Source of the DNA: Streptomyces sp. NBC_01353
GTDB lineage: Bacteria > Actinomycetota > Actinomycetes > Streptomycetales > Streptomycetaceae
Reading direction: 5' to 3'
Assembly (NCBI RefSeq): GCF_036237275.1
Contig: NZ_CP108352.1
Coordinates: 5,642,001 to 5,706,000, forward strand
DNA length: 64,000 nt
The notes beneath the pieces were generated by a model. It did no database searches, was not told the origin of the DNA, and was given only the letters and a program-made list of their open reading frames with translations. How positions within the stretch are numbered: the stretch's first letter is position 1; every line of letters starts with the position of its first letter. Positions 32,032-39,789 of the stretch are shown here, in pieces. The position numbers were made by a program, and so were the translations under genes.

Positions 32032-33360
32032 CTACTTCTTGACGCGAACCGTCTTGGTGGAGCGGGTCTCGAGTGTCATCTCGTCCGCTTCCGCGACCTT
32101 CGCCTTCAAACGCACAGTACCTGTCGCCGCGTCGACGACGTCCACCACCTTCGAAAGCAGTTTCGCAGTGTCCTCGTTGCCCGAGGCGGCCGCCAACTGC
32201 ACCGCGCGCCCCAGCTTGGCCGTCGCCCCGTCGTGGTCACCGGACTTCCGCGCGTCCAGGCCCTGCTGGATGACCTGCGCCAATTCGGCCTGGCCCGTGT
32301 AGTGCGCGACCTGTGGATTGATGGACGTGGACATCACCATGTCGTCCGTCCACACCGCCCGGACCAGGCCCTGACCCAGCGTCTGCGGAGTGCCGCCCGC
32401 CGGGTCGGGGACGATCAGCGCGACGCGGGCGGCGAGCATCTCCTGGCCGATTTGGGCCTGTGGCACGCGGACGCAGACGTGGTAGTCCCGGGACTCGTCG
32501 CCCCAGGAACCGGTCGGGTAGTCACCGGATCGCGGGGGCGCCTCCGTACGGCGCGAGGTCAGGTCCTCGACCGTCGGCGCGACCTGCTTGACGAAGGAGA
32601 TCTCCACCCCGACCGGGGTCCACAGGCGCAGCGCGACATCCGCGACCTCCTTGCCCATGGCGTTCTCCATCATGATGGTGAAGTCCGCGGAGAGGCCCGT
32701 CGGGTCGGCCACGATGTCGGCCGTACCGAGCAGGGCGGAGGCGATGCCGGTGACCTCCTTGACCTCCCAGTCCGTACCGACGCCACGCGCGTCACAGGTG
32801 AACCGGCCGGCGCAGGCGTCCAGCGCGGCCCGCAGGTCCTCCGGCGTCTCGTGTTCGTTGCGCCCGTCGGTGAGCAGGATGCCGTGCCGGATCGGCACCT
32901 CGGCGGAGGCCAGCAGCCGGTCCGCGAGGCTCAGCCAGGTGCCGATCGCCGTACCGCCGCCCGCGCTCAGCCGGCGCAGTGCGTCCTTGGCCTGGCCACG
33001 GGTGGCCGGTCCTGCGACGGCGAGGCGGCCGTTGCCGGGGAAGACCTCATTCGCCACATGCGTACCGGCGATCACGGCGAAGGAGGTGCCGTCGCGAAGG
33101 GCGTCGATCGCGGCGGCCGTGGCGTCCCGCGCGCCGCGCATCTTCGTCGGCGGGTAGTCCATCGAACCGGAGCAGTCGACCATGATCACCACGGCGGCGT
33201 CGGCGCCCGTGCCGCTCAGCGCCGCACCGCCACTGGTGCCGCCGCCCGTCGAGGTGACCGTGACGATGGCGCTGACCTCACGGCCGCCCTCCGGCAGGAA
33301 CTCGTTCTGGTACACGTCCACCGAGAACTGAGGCACGTTCGACTTGGAGAAGTTCGCCAT
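32032..33360 (-). CDS. von Willebrand factor A-domain protein of the kinase operon
   Basis: A 442-residue cytoplasmic protein. A vWA domain covers about residues 55-240, with the MIDAS metal site DCSGS in VVIMVDCSGSMDYPP, threonine in SAGGGTAIGTWL and aspartate in LLTDGRNEHE. The C-terminal part (about 240-442) is beta-rich, followed by two helices (QVAHYTGQAELAQVIQQGLDARKSGDHDGATAKLGRA region, TPR-like). vWA proteins usually mediate metal-dependent protein contacts. GAGGAGCC lies before the ATG. Its position between the PP2C phosphatase and the FHA protein suggests a scaffold in the same pathway. No transmembrane segment. Confidence 0.88.
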   Translation of the reverse strand: MANFSKSNVPQFSVDVYQNEFLPEGGREVSAIVTVTSTGGGTSGGAALSGTGADAAVVIMVDCSGSMDYPPTKMRGARDATAAAIDALRDGTSFAVIAGTHVANEVFPGNGRLAVAGPATRGQAKDALRRLSAGGGTAIGTWLSLADRLLASAEVPIRHGILLTDGRNEHETPEDLRAALDACAGRFTCDARGVGTDWEVKEVTGIASALLGTADIVADPTGLSADFTIMMENAMGKEVADVALRLWTPVGVEISFVKQVAPTVEDLTSRRTEAPPRSGDYPTGSWGDESRDYHVCVRVPQAQIGQEMLAARVALIVPDPAGGTPQTLGQGLVRAVWTDDMVMSTSINPQVAHYTGQAELAQVIQQGLDARKSGDHDGATAKLGRAVQLAAASGNEDTAKLLSKVVDVVDAATGTVRLKAKVAEADEMTLETRSTKTVRVKK

Positions 33361-33456
33361 GAGTTGAGGCTCCTCGACAACAAGCGTGAGACAAGCGTTG
33401 AGACAGGCGTGGGACAGGCGTGGTTCAGAGGCGAGAGGGACAGGGCCGGCGACCGC

Positions 33457-34914
33457 TCAGGCCGATCCTGCCCCTTGCGGGGAGAGGGCGAACGGCAGCA
33501 GCGCCACTGTTACGTTGTCGTGGCCCCCGCCGTCCAGGGCGTGGCCGACCAGCACCTGGGCGCCGTGCAGCAGCCGTCCGGCCGCGTCCGTCGGTACGAC
33601 CCGGGCCATGTCCTCGGCGGCCTCCGCGTAGTTCCAGAGCCCGTCCGTGCAGACCACGACCACGCCGGGCCGGTCCGGCTTGAACGCGGCCGTGTGCGGC
33701 TCCAGTTCGTACGCGTCGGCGCCCAGCCAGCCGGTGATGGCGTGGGCGCGCTCGTCCGCGTACGCCTCCGCCTCGTTCATCAGACCGGCGGCGACCATCT
33801 GGGCCGCCCAGGAGTCGTCCTGGGTCAGCCGGGCGGGCGGGGAGGTGCGGTCGTCCGGCACCCAGTAGGCCCGGCTGTCGCCGACCCAGCCGACGATCAG
33901 GAGTCCGTCGGCGACGATCGCGCCGACGATGGTGCAGGCGGGGGCGTTCTGGTGGCGGTGCGGATCGTGCTCCAAGCCGCCCTGGCCGGGCTCCTCGGCC
34001 AGCGCGTTGACCGCCTCGGCGGCGGCGACGATCGCCTCGTGCATGGCCTGCTGCGGGTGGGTGCCGCGAGGCAGGGCGGTGAGCAGCGACCGACCGGCGG
34101 CGCTCGCGGCGGCGGCGGACGCCTCGTCGGGACGGGTCGCCGAGGAGACGCCGTCGCAGACGATCGCCAGGGTGGCGGGGGAGCCGTCGGGGAGCGCGGT
34201 GGCGGAGACGGTGAACGCGTCCTCGTTGCGGTGGTGACGCAGGCCGCGGTCGCTGACGGCGGCGACCGCGGAGAGCTCCTGCTCCATGTGGTCGCGCTCA
34301 CGGGGCTGGGCGTGCCCGCAGTTCTCGCAGTACCCGTCGGGGTCCACATGTCCGGCCCGGCAGGCGACGCACAGCTTGGTCCCGGCGGGCGGGGTCGGCG
34401 TCGGCGGGGCCGTACGGGGGTCGGGCGCGGCGAGCGTGAAGTCGCCGTCGGGGCCGGGGGAGGCGGGCGCCTCCGCGGCGCCCGCAGCGCCCGCCGTCTT
34501 CGCAGCGCCCGCCGTCTCCGCGGCGAGCGCTGCGAGGCCGCTGCCGGACGTCGCGGCGGCGTGCGGTCCGTCCGTACGGACGGGGACGGTCGGCAGGTCC
34601 CGTGCGGGCCGCGCCGCCGAGGCCTCCGCGCCCTCCGGCGCCTCCGTGGTCGGGAGGTCGTGCCCGCCCGAGTCCGTGCCCGGCAGGTCGCCCGGGTGCT
34701 GGGTCACCGTCGAGAGGGAGCCGGGCTCGCGGGCCGGAGCGTCGGGCCAGCTCACGGGCGTACCGATCGCCACCGTCGGACGGTCCGGCGCCGACGCCGG
34801 TACGGCCGACAGGTCGTATCCGCACGCCCCGCAGAACCGGTCACCCGTGTCCAACGGCTCCGCGCAGCCGGGGCAGGCCGAGAGATCGTGCTGGGGCTTC
34901 TGGGACATACTCAC
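33457..34914 (-). CDS. PP2C-family Ser/Thr phosphatase with zinc-ribbon N-terminus
   Basis: A 485-residue phosphatase. Zinc ribbons occur at residues 14-31 (C14, C17, C28, C31) and again just before the catalytic domain (CVACRAGHVDPDGYCENCG). Between lies a Pro/Ala-rich disordered region. The PP2C domain begins VAAVSDRGLRHHRNEDAF (metal-binding Asp) and has AIVCDGVSSATRPDEAS (DG), VGWVGDSRAYWV, LTQDDS and HDNVTVALLPF, all metal- or phosphate-site motifs intact. It would remove phosphate from PknG substrates. The GTG at 34914 was preferred (AGGA 7 nt upstream, GTGA overlap with the kinase stop); the ATG at 34908 is an alternative. Confidence 0.9.
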   Translation of the reverse strand: MSMSQKPQHDLSACPGCAEPLDTGDRFCGACGYDLSAVPASAPDRPTVAIGTPVSWPDAPAREPGSLSTVTQHPGDLPGTDSGGHDLPTTEAPEGAEASAARPARDLPTVPVRTDGPHAAATSGSGLAALAAETAGAAKTAGAAGAAEAPASPGPDGDFTLAAPDPRTAPPTPTPPAGTKLCVACRAGHVDPDGYCENCGHAQPRERDHMEQELSAVAAVSDRGLRHHRNEDAFTVSATALPDGSPATLAIVCDGVSSATRPDEASAAAASAAGRSLLTALPRGTHPQQAMHEAIVAAAEAVNALAEEPGQGGLEHDPHRHQNAPACTIVGAIVADGLLIVGWVGDSRAYWVPDDRTSPPARLTQDDSWAAQMVAAGLMNEAEAYADERAHAITGWLGADAYELEPHTAAFKPDRPGVVVVCTDGLWNYAEAAEDMARVVPTDAAGRLLHGAQVLVGHALDGGGHDNVTVALLPFALSPQGAGSA

Positions 34915-37421
34915 ACCCACGTCCTGGGGCGGAAACGGTTGGCCCGCTCCACCAGTTCGATCCTCTCCTCGCCCCGCTGAGCGAGCCGGGCGAGCACCCG
35001 GTACGAGCGTTCGAGGCCGAAGCGCAGTCCGCGCTCGTCCAGTTCGCTGCCGAGCAGCAGTGCGCCGCCGGGTCCCGCTCCGGGACTTCCGGAGAGTACC
35101 CAGTCGAGCGCCGTGCCGAGGACCTCCGTCGACAACTGCTCCCGGCGTACCGCGTCCAGACCGAAGCCCTGGAGCGCGGAGACCTGCGCCGCCGCCGCCG
35201 TCAGATCCGCGCCGAGCGGCTCGTTCGGCGGCCGTCGCCGCAGCCGGGCCCGTACGGCCGCGACCCGGGCCGCGGTGTAGTGGATCGACGCCTCCGGTAC
35301 GGACTCCAGTGTGCGTACGGCTCCTGTGCGGTCACCGGCCGCCAACTGCACCCGGGCGAGCCCGAACGCGGCGCTGACGAAACTCGGATCGGTCGCCCAC
35401 ACCAGGCGGTAGTACTCCGCCGCGTTGTCCAGCTGCCCGAGGACCTCGGCGCAGATGCCGAGGGCCAGCTTGGGCGCGGGCTCTCCGGGGAACGCGTCGT
35501 AGATCGCGTCGAAGGACAGCGCCGCGTTCTCGTGGTCGCCGGTCACCAGGGAGGTGAGGCCGCGGTACCAGACCACCCGCCAGTCGTCCGGGACCTGCTC
35601 CTCCAGCGTGGCCAGCGCCCGCCCGGCGGAGCCGAGGTCGCTCATCTCCAGGCGGGCCCGCAGTTCGCGCAGCCGCAGCTCCAGGGAGGGCGCGGGCGCG
35701 TGGTGCAGGGCGCTGATCAGCTCGGCGGGCGCGGAGGCCATCAGTCCGGCGAGGAAGCCGGCGTTCGGGTCCGCCGGGTCCACCCGAGGGACGGGCAGCG
35801 CGAGCGACGTGGCCCGCCCGTCCAGAAGCGTGAGGAAGGGCCCGGCGCCGAACGCCCCGCCCGCCGCCCCGCCCGCTGTTCCGGCCGCCGCCCCGGTGCC
35901 CGTGCCCGGCGGCAGGGCCTTGCGGCCGCGCCGGGTCTCCCGTGCGCCCAGGGCCGACACGTCCTCGGTCAGCTCCGCGAACAACTGTGTGTCCGTGACC
36001 CGCAGTTCCGTGCCGAACAGCGTCGAGACCGCGGGGCGCGGCCGGCCGGACTGGAGGGCGACGACCTCCCGCAGCACTCCGGTCAGCTGCTCCGCCATCT
36101 CCTGCGCGGAGGAGAACCGGCGGGCCGGGTCGGGGTCCGTCGCCCGCACCAGGAGCCGGTAGAACGACTCGTACGTCCGGAAGACCTCGATGTGGTCCGG
36201 CTCGGGCAGCGAGTCGACGAAGACGTTAGTGTAGCCCTGGAAGTCGAAGGTCAGCACGGCCAGCGTGCGCGCCACCGTGTAGAGATCGCTGGCCACCGAC
36301 GGGCCGACCTCGGCCACCTCCGGGGCCTGGTAGCCGACCGTGCCGTAGATCGCGGACTCGTCGTCGTCCATCCTGCGGACCGCGCCCATGTCGATCAGCT
36401 TGAGCTGGTCCTCGGACTGGATCGCGTTGTCGACCTTGAAGTCGCAGTACAGCAGGTTCCGGCTGTGCAGGTGTCCGAGCGCCTCCAGCGCCTCGATCCC
36501 GTACGCGCAGGCCTGCTCCACCGGCAGCGGATCGCGCCGGCCGTCCGCCGTCCTGCGGTCGTTGGCGATCTCCTTGAGCGACTTGCCGCCGACGTACTCC
36601 ATGACGATGTAGCCGTCCATGGAGCCGGTGCGCTGGTCGAGGTGCTCGACGAAGTTGTAGATCCGGACGATGTTGGAGTGTTCGATCTCGGCGAGGAAGC
36701 GGCGCTCGGAGATCGCCGCGGCCATCGCGTCCTGGTCGCCGGTGTCGAGCAGGCCCTTGAGCACCACCCAGCGGTCGGAGACCGCCCGGTCGACGGCGAG
36801 GTAGATCCAGCCGAGCCCGCCGTGCGCGAGACAGCCCGCGACCTCGTACTGCCCGTGCACGATGTCGCCGCCGCGCAGCTTCGGCACGAAGGAGTACGGG
36901 TGGCCGCACTTGGTGCAGAAGCCCTCGGTGCGGCCCGGCCGGTCACCGCGCGAACGGCCCACCGGCGCCCCGCAGTCCGAGCGCGAGCAGAATCGCTTCC
37001 GCTCCGGAACCTCGGGGTTCTCCATCACCGCGGCGCGCGGGTCCGGACGCGGTACCTCCGGAATCGAGACCAGGCCGGCGCCCAGCCGGTTCCGCCCGGA
37101 CTGCGCCGCGGACGCGCCCGAGCTGCGCACCGAGACCGACCGGCTGCTGCTCCCGCCCGACAGCGAGCGCGAGAGCCGCCCGGAGACCGAGCGGCGGGAC
37201 GTGGACGAGCGGGAGGAGCGCGAGGAGGTGCGGGAGGACGCGCGCGAGCTCGACCGGGACGAGATCGACCCCTTGCCCGGCACGGCCATCCCGGTCGGGT
37301 TGGCCTGGAGCATTCCGCCCGCGGCGACGACCGGCGCGAGCCCGCAGGTGTCGCAGTACAGCTCGCCGCCGCCCATGTCCTCGTACGATCCCTCGCACGA
37401 GGGACGCTGACAGGTGCTCAC
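34911..37421 (-). CDS. pknG: PknG-like serine/threonine protein kinase with zinc ribbons and TPR-like C-terminus
   Basis: An 836-residue soluble kinase of the PknG family. The N-terminus has zinc ribbon pairs at C4/C9/C23/C26 and C145/C150/C169/C172, corresponding to the rubredoxin-like domain of mycobacterial PknG. A Ser/Arg-repeat stretch fills residues 52-101. The kinase domain runs from about 190 to 440: glycine loop AHGGLGWIYLA, Lys222 in WVVLKG, catalytic Asp327 in YCDFKVDN (HRD replaced by YCD, as in PknG) and Asp344 in IDMGAV (DFG to DMG). The C-terminal half is TPR-like helices. It is encoded with GlnH/GlnX homologues, as in mycobacteria, where GlnX-GlnH-PknG control glutamate metabolism. 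GTG start at 37421 overlaps the upstream stop. Confidence 0.9.
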   Translation of the reverse strand: MSTCQRPSCEGSYEDMGGGELYCDTCGLAPVVAAGGMLQANPTGMAVPGKGSISSRSSSRASSRTSSRSSRSSTSRRSVSGRLSRSLSGGSSSRSVSVRSSGASAAQSGRNRLGAGLVSIPEVPRPDPRAAVMENPEVPERKRFCSRSDCGAPVGRSRGDRPGRTEGFCTKCGHPYSFVPKLRGGDIVHGQYEVAGCLAHGGLGWIYLAVDRAVSDRWVVLKGLLDTGDQDAMAAAISERRFLAEIEHSNIVRIYNFVEHLDQRTGSMDGYIVMEYVGGKSLKEIANDRRTADGRRDPLPVEQACAYGIEALEALGHLHSRNLLYCDFKVDNAIQSEDQLKLIDMGAVRRMDDDESAIYGTVGYQAPEVAEVGPSVASDLYTVARTLAVLTFDFQGYTNVFVDSLPEPDHIEVFRTYESFYRLLVRATDPDPARRFSSAQEMAEQLTGVLREVVALQSGRPRPAVSTLFGTELRVTDTQLFAELTEDVSALGARETRRGRKALPPGTGTGAAAGTAGGAAGGAFGAGPFLTLLDGRATSLALPVPRVDPADPNAGFLAGLMASAPAELISALHHAPAPSLELRLRELRARLEMSDLGSAGRALATLEEQVPDDWRVVWYRGLTSLVTGDHENAALSFDAIYDAFPGEPAPKLALGICAEVLGQLDNAAEYYRLVWATDPSFVSAAFGLARVQLAAGDRTGAVRTLESVPEASIHYTAARVAAVRARLRRRPPNEPLGADLTAAAAQVSALQGFGLDAVRREQLSTEVLGTALDWVLSGSPGAGPGGALLLGSELDERGLRFGLERSYRVLARLAQRGEERIELVERANRFRPRTWV

Positions 37422-38695
37422 CACTGACTCCCTCTGGCATCTCTGGGTCCGGACAGGACCTCCGCCGCGGCCTGCTGGTACCGCAGCACCGCCTGCTCGG
37501 CGACCCGCAGGTCGCACGGCGCGCTCCACAGCATCCGGCGGGCCGCGTCGTACCGCTCGATCAGCAGCGGATCCTCGGCCGCGCCGAGGCGGGCGACCTT
37601 CGCCTTGTACGCGTCGAGCCGGCCGCGCAGCTCGGCTCGGACCGCGAGCGGCGCGGTGACCGCGGTCAAGGACTCGCGGGCACGCAGCAGTTCGTCCTCG
37701 GCCTCCCGCTCCAGGGACTCCAGGAGCGGGGAGAGCCGGTGCCACTGGGCGTGCCTGCGGTACTCGGCGGCCGTGGAGAGCCGCTCCTGGAGGACCGTCG
37801 GCGGGCCGCTGACGGCCGGCACCTCGGAGGCCGCGATCTTGGCGAGGACCTCACCGCGGGCCGCCCGGGCCTCGGCCAGCGTCCGGTCGGCCCGCGAGAG
37901 CACGTCCCGCAGCCGCAGCAGCCGCTCCTCGGAGTCCTGCCGGACCGCGAGGACCGCCTCGATCTCCCGCCGGATGTCCTCCAGGGCCCGCGCCGCCCGG
38001 TCGTACCGCTCGGTGTCGGGCCGTCCGCCGCCGGGCGCCGAACTGCCCGCCGCGGGGCGCCAGAAGGACAGCGGATCGGTGACGACCTGGGTGCGCAGCG
38101 CGGTCAGCTCGGCCGTGATCGACTCCAGCTCGTCGCCGGCCGGGTGCTCCCCGGGCCGCACCCCGACCGAGTGCGCCAGCGAGCGCGTACGCCTCAGTTC
38201 CGCGGCGAGGAGATCTATCCGGGCGGGCAGCGCGGACCAGACGGCGTCGGCGGTCACCACCATGTCGAGCGAGGAGGCGTACAGCTCGTTCATCCGCCGT
38301 ACGAGCCCCTCCAGCGTGAACCGCTCGGAGAGCAGGGCCTGCTGCTGCGCCCCGCCCGCGACGACGACACTCTCGCCGCGCAGCCGCTCGGTCAGCTCCT
38401 CCAGGTCCTCGCGACTGGACCAGCGCCGTCGCGCCCGCAGCTCACGGGCTTCGCTCAGCGCGCCGGTGTAGGCGTCGAAGTACGTCCAGAGCAGGGTGAT
38501 CGTCCGCTCGGTGGACTGCCAGCGGTCCCGGGTCCTGCCGGTCAGCTCGGCGCCTTCCAGCAGCCTGCGGCCCGCGTGGTCCTGGAGAGCGAGGAGCGAG
38601 TCCTCGACCGCCTTGTGCTCCGCGCCGAGCCGCGCCAGCGCACGGTCCACCTCGTCCCGGTCCATCACCGGCCCGGGGGTGCCCGCGACGCCCAT
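37418..38695 (-). CDS. coiled-coil protein of the PknG operon, unknown function
   Basis: A 425-residue acidic-and-basic helical protein without signal peptide or membrane segment. Heptad-rich stretches (RDEVDRALARLGAEHKAVEDSLLALQDHAGRR, ERYDRAARALEDIRREIEAVLAVRQDSEERLLRLRDVL, in parts) predict coiled coils over much of its length, so it is likely a scaffold or adaptor. It is placed between glnH and pknG, overlapping the kinase gene by 4 nt (GTGA), with GAGAGGTGATC before its ATG. I recognise no catalytic motif. Mycobacterial operons lack an obvious equivalent here, so it is one of the parts specific to this version. Confidence 0.7.
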   Translation of the reverse strand: MGVAGTPGPVMDRDEVDRALARLGAEHKAVEDSLLALQDHAGRRLLEGAELTGRTRDRWQSTERTITLLWTYFDAYTGALSEARELRARRRWSSREDLEELTERLRGESVVVAGGAQQQALLSERFTLEGLVRRMNELYASSLDMVVTADAVWSALPARIDLLAAELRRTRSLAHSVGVRPGEHPAGDELESITAELTALRTQVVTDPLSFWRPAAGSSAPGGGRPDTERYDRAARALEDIRREIEAVLAVRQDSEERLLRLRDVLSRADRTLAEARAARGEVLAKIAASEVPAVSGPPTVLQERLSTAAEYRRHAQWHRLSPLLESLEREAEDELLRARESLTAVTAPLAVRAELRGRLDAYKAKVARLGAAEDPLLIERYDAARRMLWSAPCDLRVAEQAVLRYQQAAAEVLSGPRDARGSQW

Positions 38696-38710
38696 CGATC
38701 ACCTCTCGCT

Positions 38711-39778
38711 CTACTTGTACTTCGGTGCGGGTGGCCCGGGTATCCCGGGCAGGTCCGCCTTCAGCCACTTGTCGTACGCCGCCTTCCAGGGGCCCTGGCG
38801 GTACTGCACAAGGACCTGGTTGACCCGGCGGACCAGGTCGTCGTTGCCCAGCTTGGCGGCGACTCCGTAGTACTCGGTGGTGAACGGCTTGCCCTTGAGC
38901 TCGACCGCCGGATCCTGGGCGGCCTGGCCGGCCGCCAGCGCGTTGTCCGTGAGGACGGCGTCGACCTCGCCCAGTTGGAGCCGTGCCAGGCAGTCCAGCT
39001 GGTTGGGGACGGTCAGCAGGTCCTTGTCGGCCTTGGTGTCGTCCGCCTCGTCCTTGAACGTCGCCCCGAAGGAGTTCTCCTCCAGGGCCTCGTAGGCCGT
39101 GGAGCCCTCGGCCGTGCAGACCCGCTTGCCGCTGAGCGAGGAGTCGTACCCCGTGATCGTGGAGCCCTTGGGCGCCAGGATCTGCTGGCCGACCTGGAAG
39201 TAGGCGGTGGAGAAGGCGACCTGCTCGATCCGCTTGCAGTTGATCGTCATCGTCCGCACGACGAGGTCGACCTTGCCGCTCTCCAGGGCCGCGATCCGCT
39301 GATTGGTGGGAATGGTCCGGAAGATGATGTCGTTCTCGCTGCCGAGGACGTCCTTCGCGATCGCCTTCGCCAGGTCGATGTCGAAGCCCTCGAGCGTGCG
39401 CTCCTCCGCGTTGCGGTAGCCCCAGCGGAAGCTGTTCTGGTCGACGCCGACGACGAGCTTCCCCCGGGCCTTGATCGCCGCGATCGAGGGGCCGTCGGCG
39501 CTCGACGGGGTGAGGGAGGCCTCCGGGTTCTCGCAGGTGTCCGCCTTCACGGGCACACCGACGCCCACGCCCGGCCCGGTCACCTCGGTCGCCGCCGAGT
39601 CGCCGCGGGCGCTGTGGGTGAGGGGCAGCAGGGTCAGCGAGGCTGTCAGACCGCACGCCACGGCCATGGCCGCCACCCCGCCCCAGCCGCGCAGCCGCCC
39701 GAGGGGGCGGCTGCCGAGGAGGCGCCCGCGGAGCCCGGCCGGGCCGCGCATCCTCGCGCCGTCGACGCCGTTCCGCAT
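38711..39778 (-). CDS. glnH: GlnH-like amino-acid-binding protein, membrane-anchored or secreted
   Basis: A 355-residue periplasmic-type solute-binding protein. An N-terminal helix (GGVAAMAVACGLTASLTLLPL) acts as signal or anchor; the cysteine in AVACGL could be a lipid attachment site. The SBP_bac_3 fold is clear: GKLVVGVDQNSFRWGYRN, TLEGFDIDLAKAIAK, IPTNQRIAALESGKVDLVV, GKRVCTAEGSTAYEAL and LDCLARLQLGEVDAVLTDN. It resembles glutamate/glutamine-binding proteins and mycobacterial GlnH. No permease or ATPase gene is nearby, so it is a sensor subunit rather than part of a transporter. SD GGGGGCGGG before the ATG at 39778. Confidence 0.87.
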   Translation of the reverse strand: MRNGVDGARMRGPAGLRGRLLGSRPLGRLRGWGGVAAMAVACGLTASLTLLPLTHSARGDSAATEVTGPGVGVGVPVKADTCENPEASLTPSSADGPSIAAIKARGKLVVGVDQNSFRWGYRNAEERTLEGFDIDLAKAIAKDVLGSENDIIFRTIPTNQRIAALESGKVDLVVRTMTINCKRIEQVAFSTAYFQVGQQILAPKGSTITGYDSSLSGKRVCTAEGSTAYEALEENSFGATFKDEADDTKADKDLLTVPNQLDCLARLQLGEVDAVLTDNALAAGQAAQDPAVELKGKPFTTEYYGVAAKLGNDDLVRRVNQVLVQYRQGPWKAAYDKWLKADLPGIPGPPAPKYK

Positions 39779-39789
39779 CCCGCCCCCTC

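Noticed and set aside
34602-37427. Long plus-strand frame opposite the PknG and PP2C genes
   Set aside because: It lacks a ribosome site and domain, whereas the minus strand has kinase and phosphatase motifs in perfect frame.
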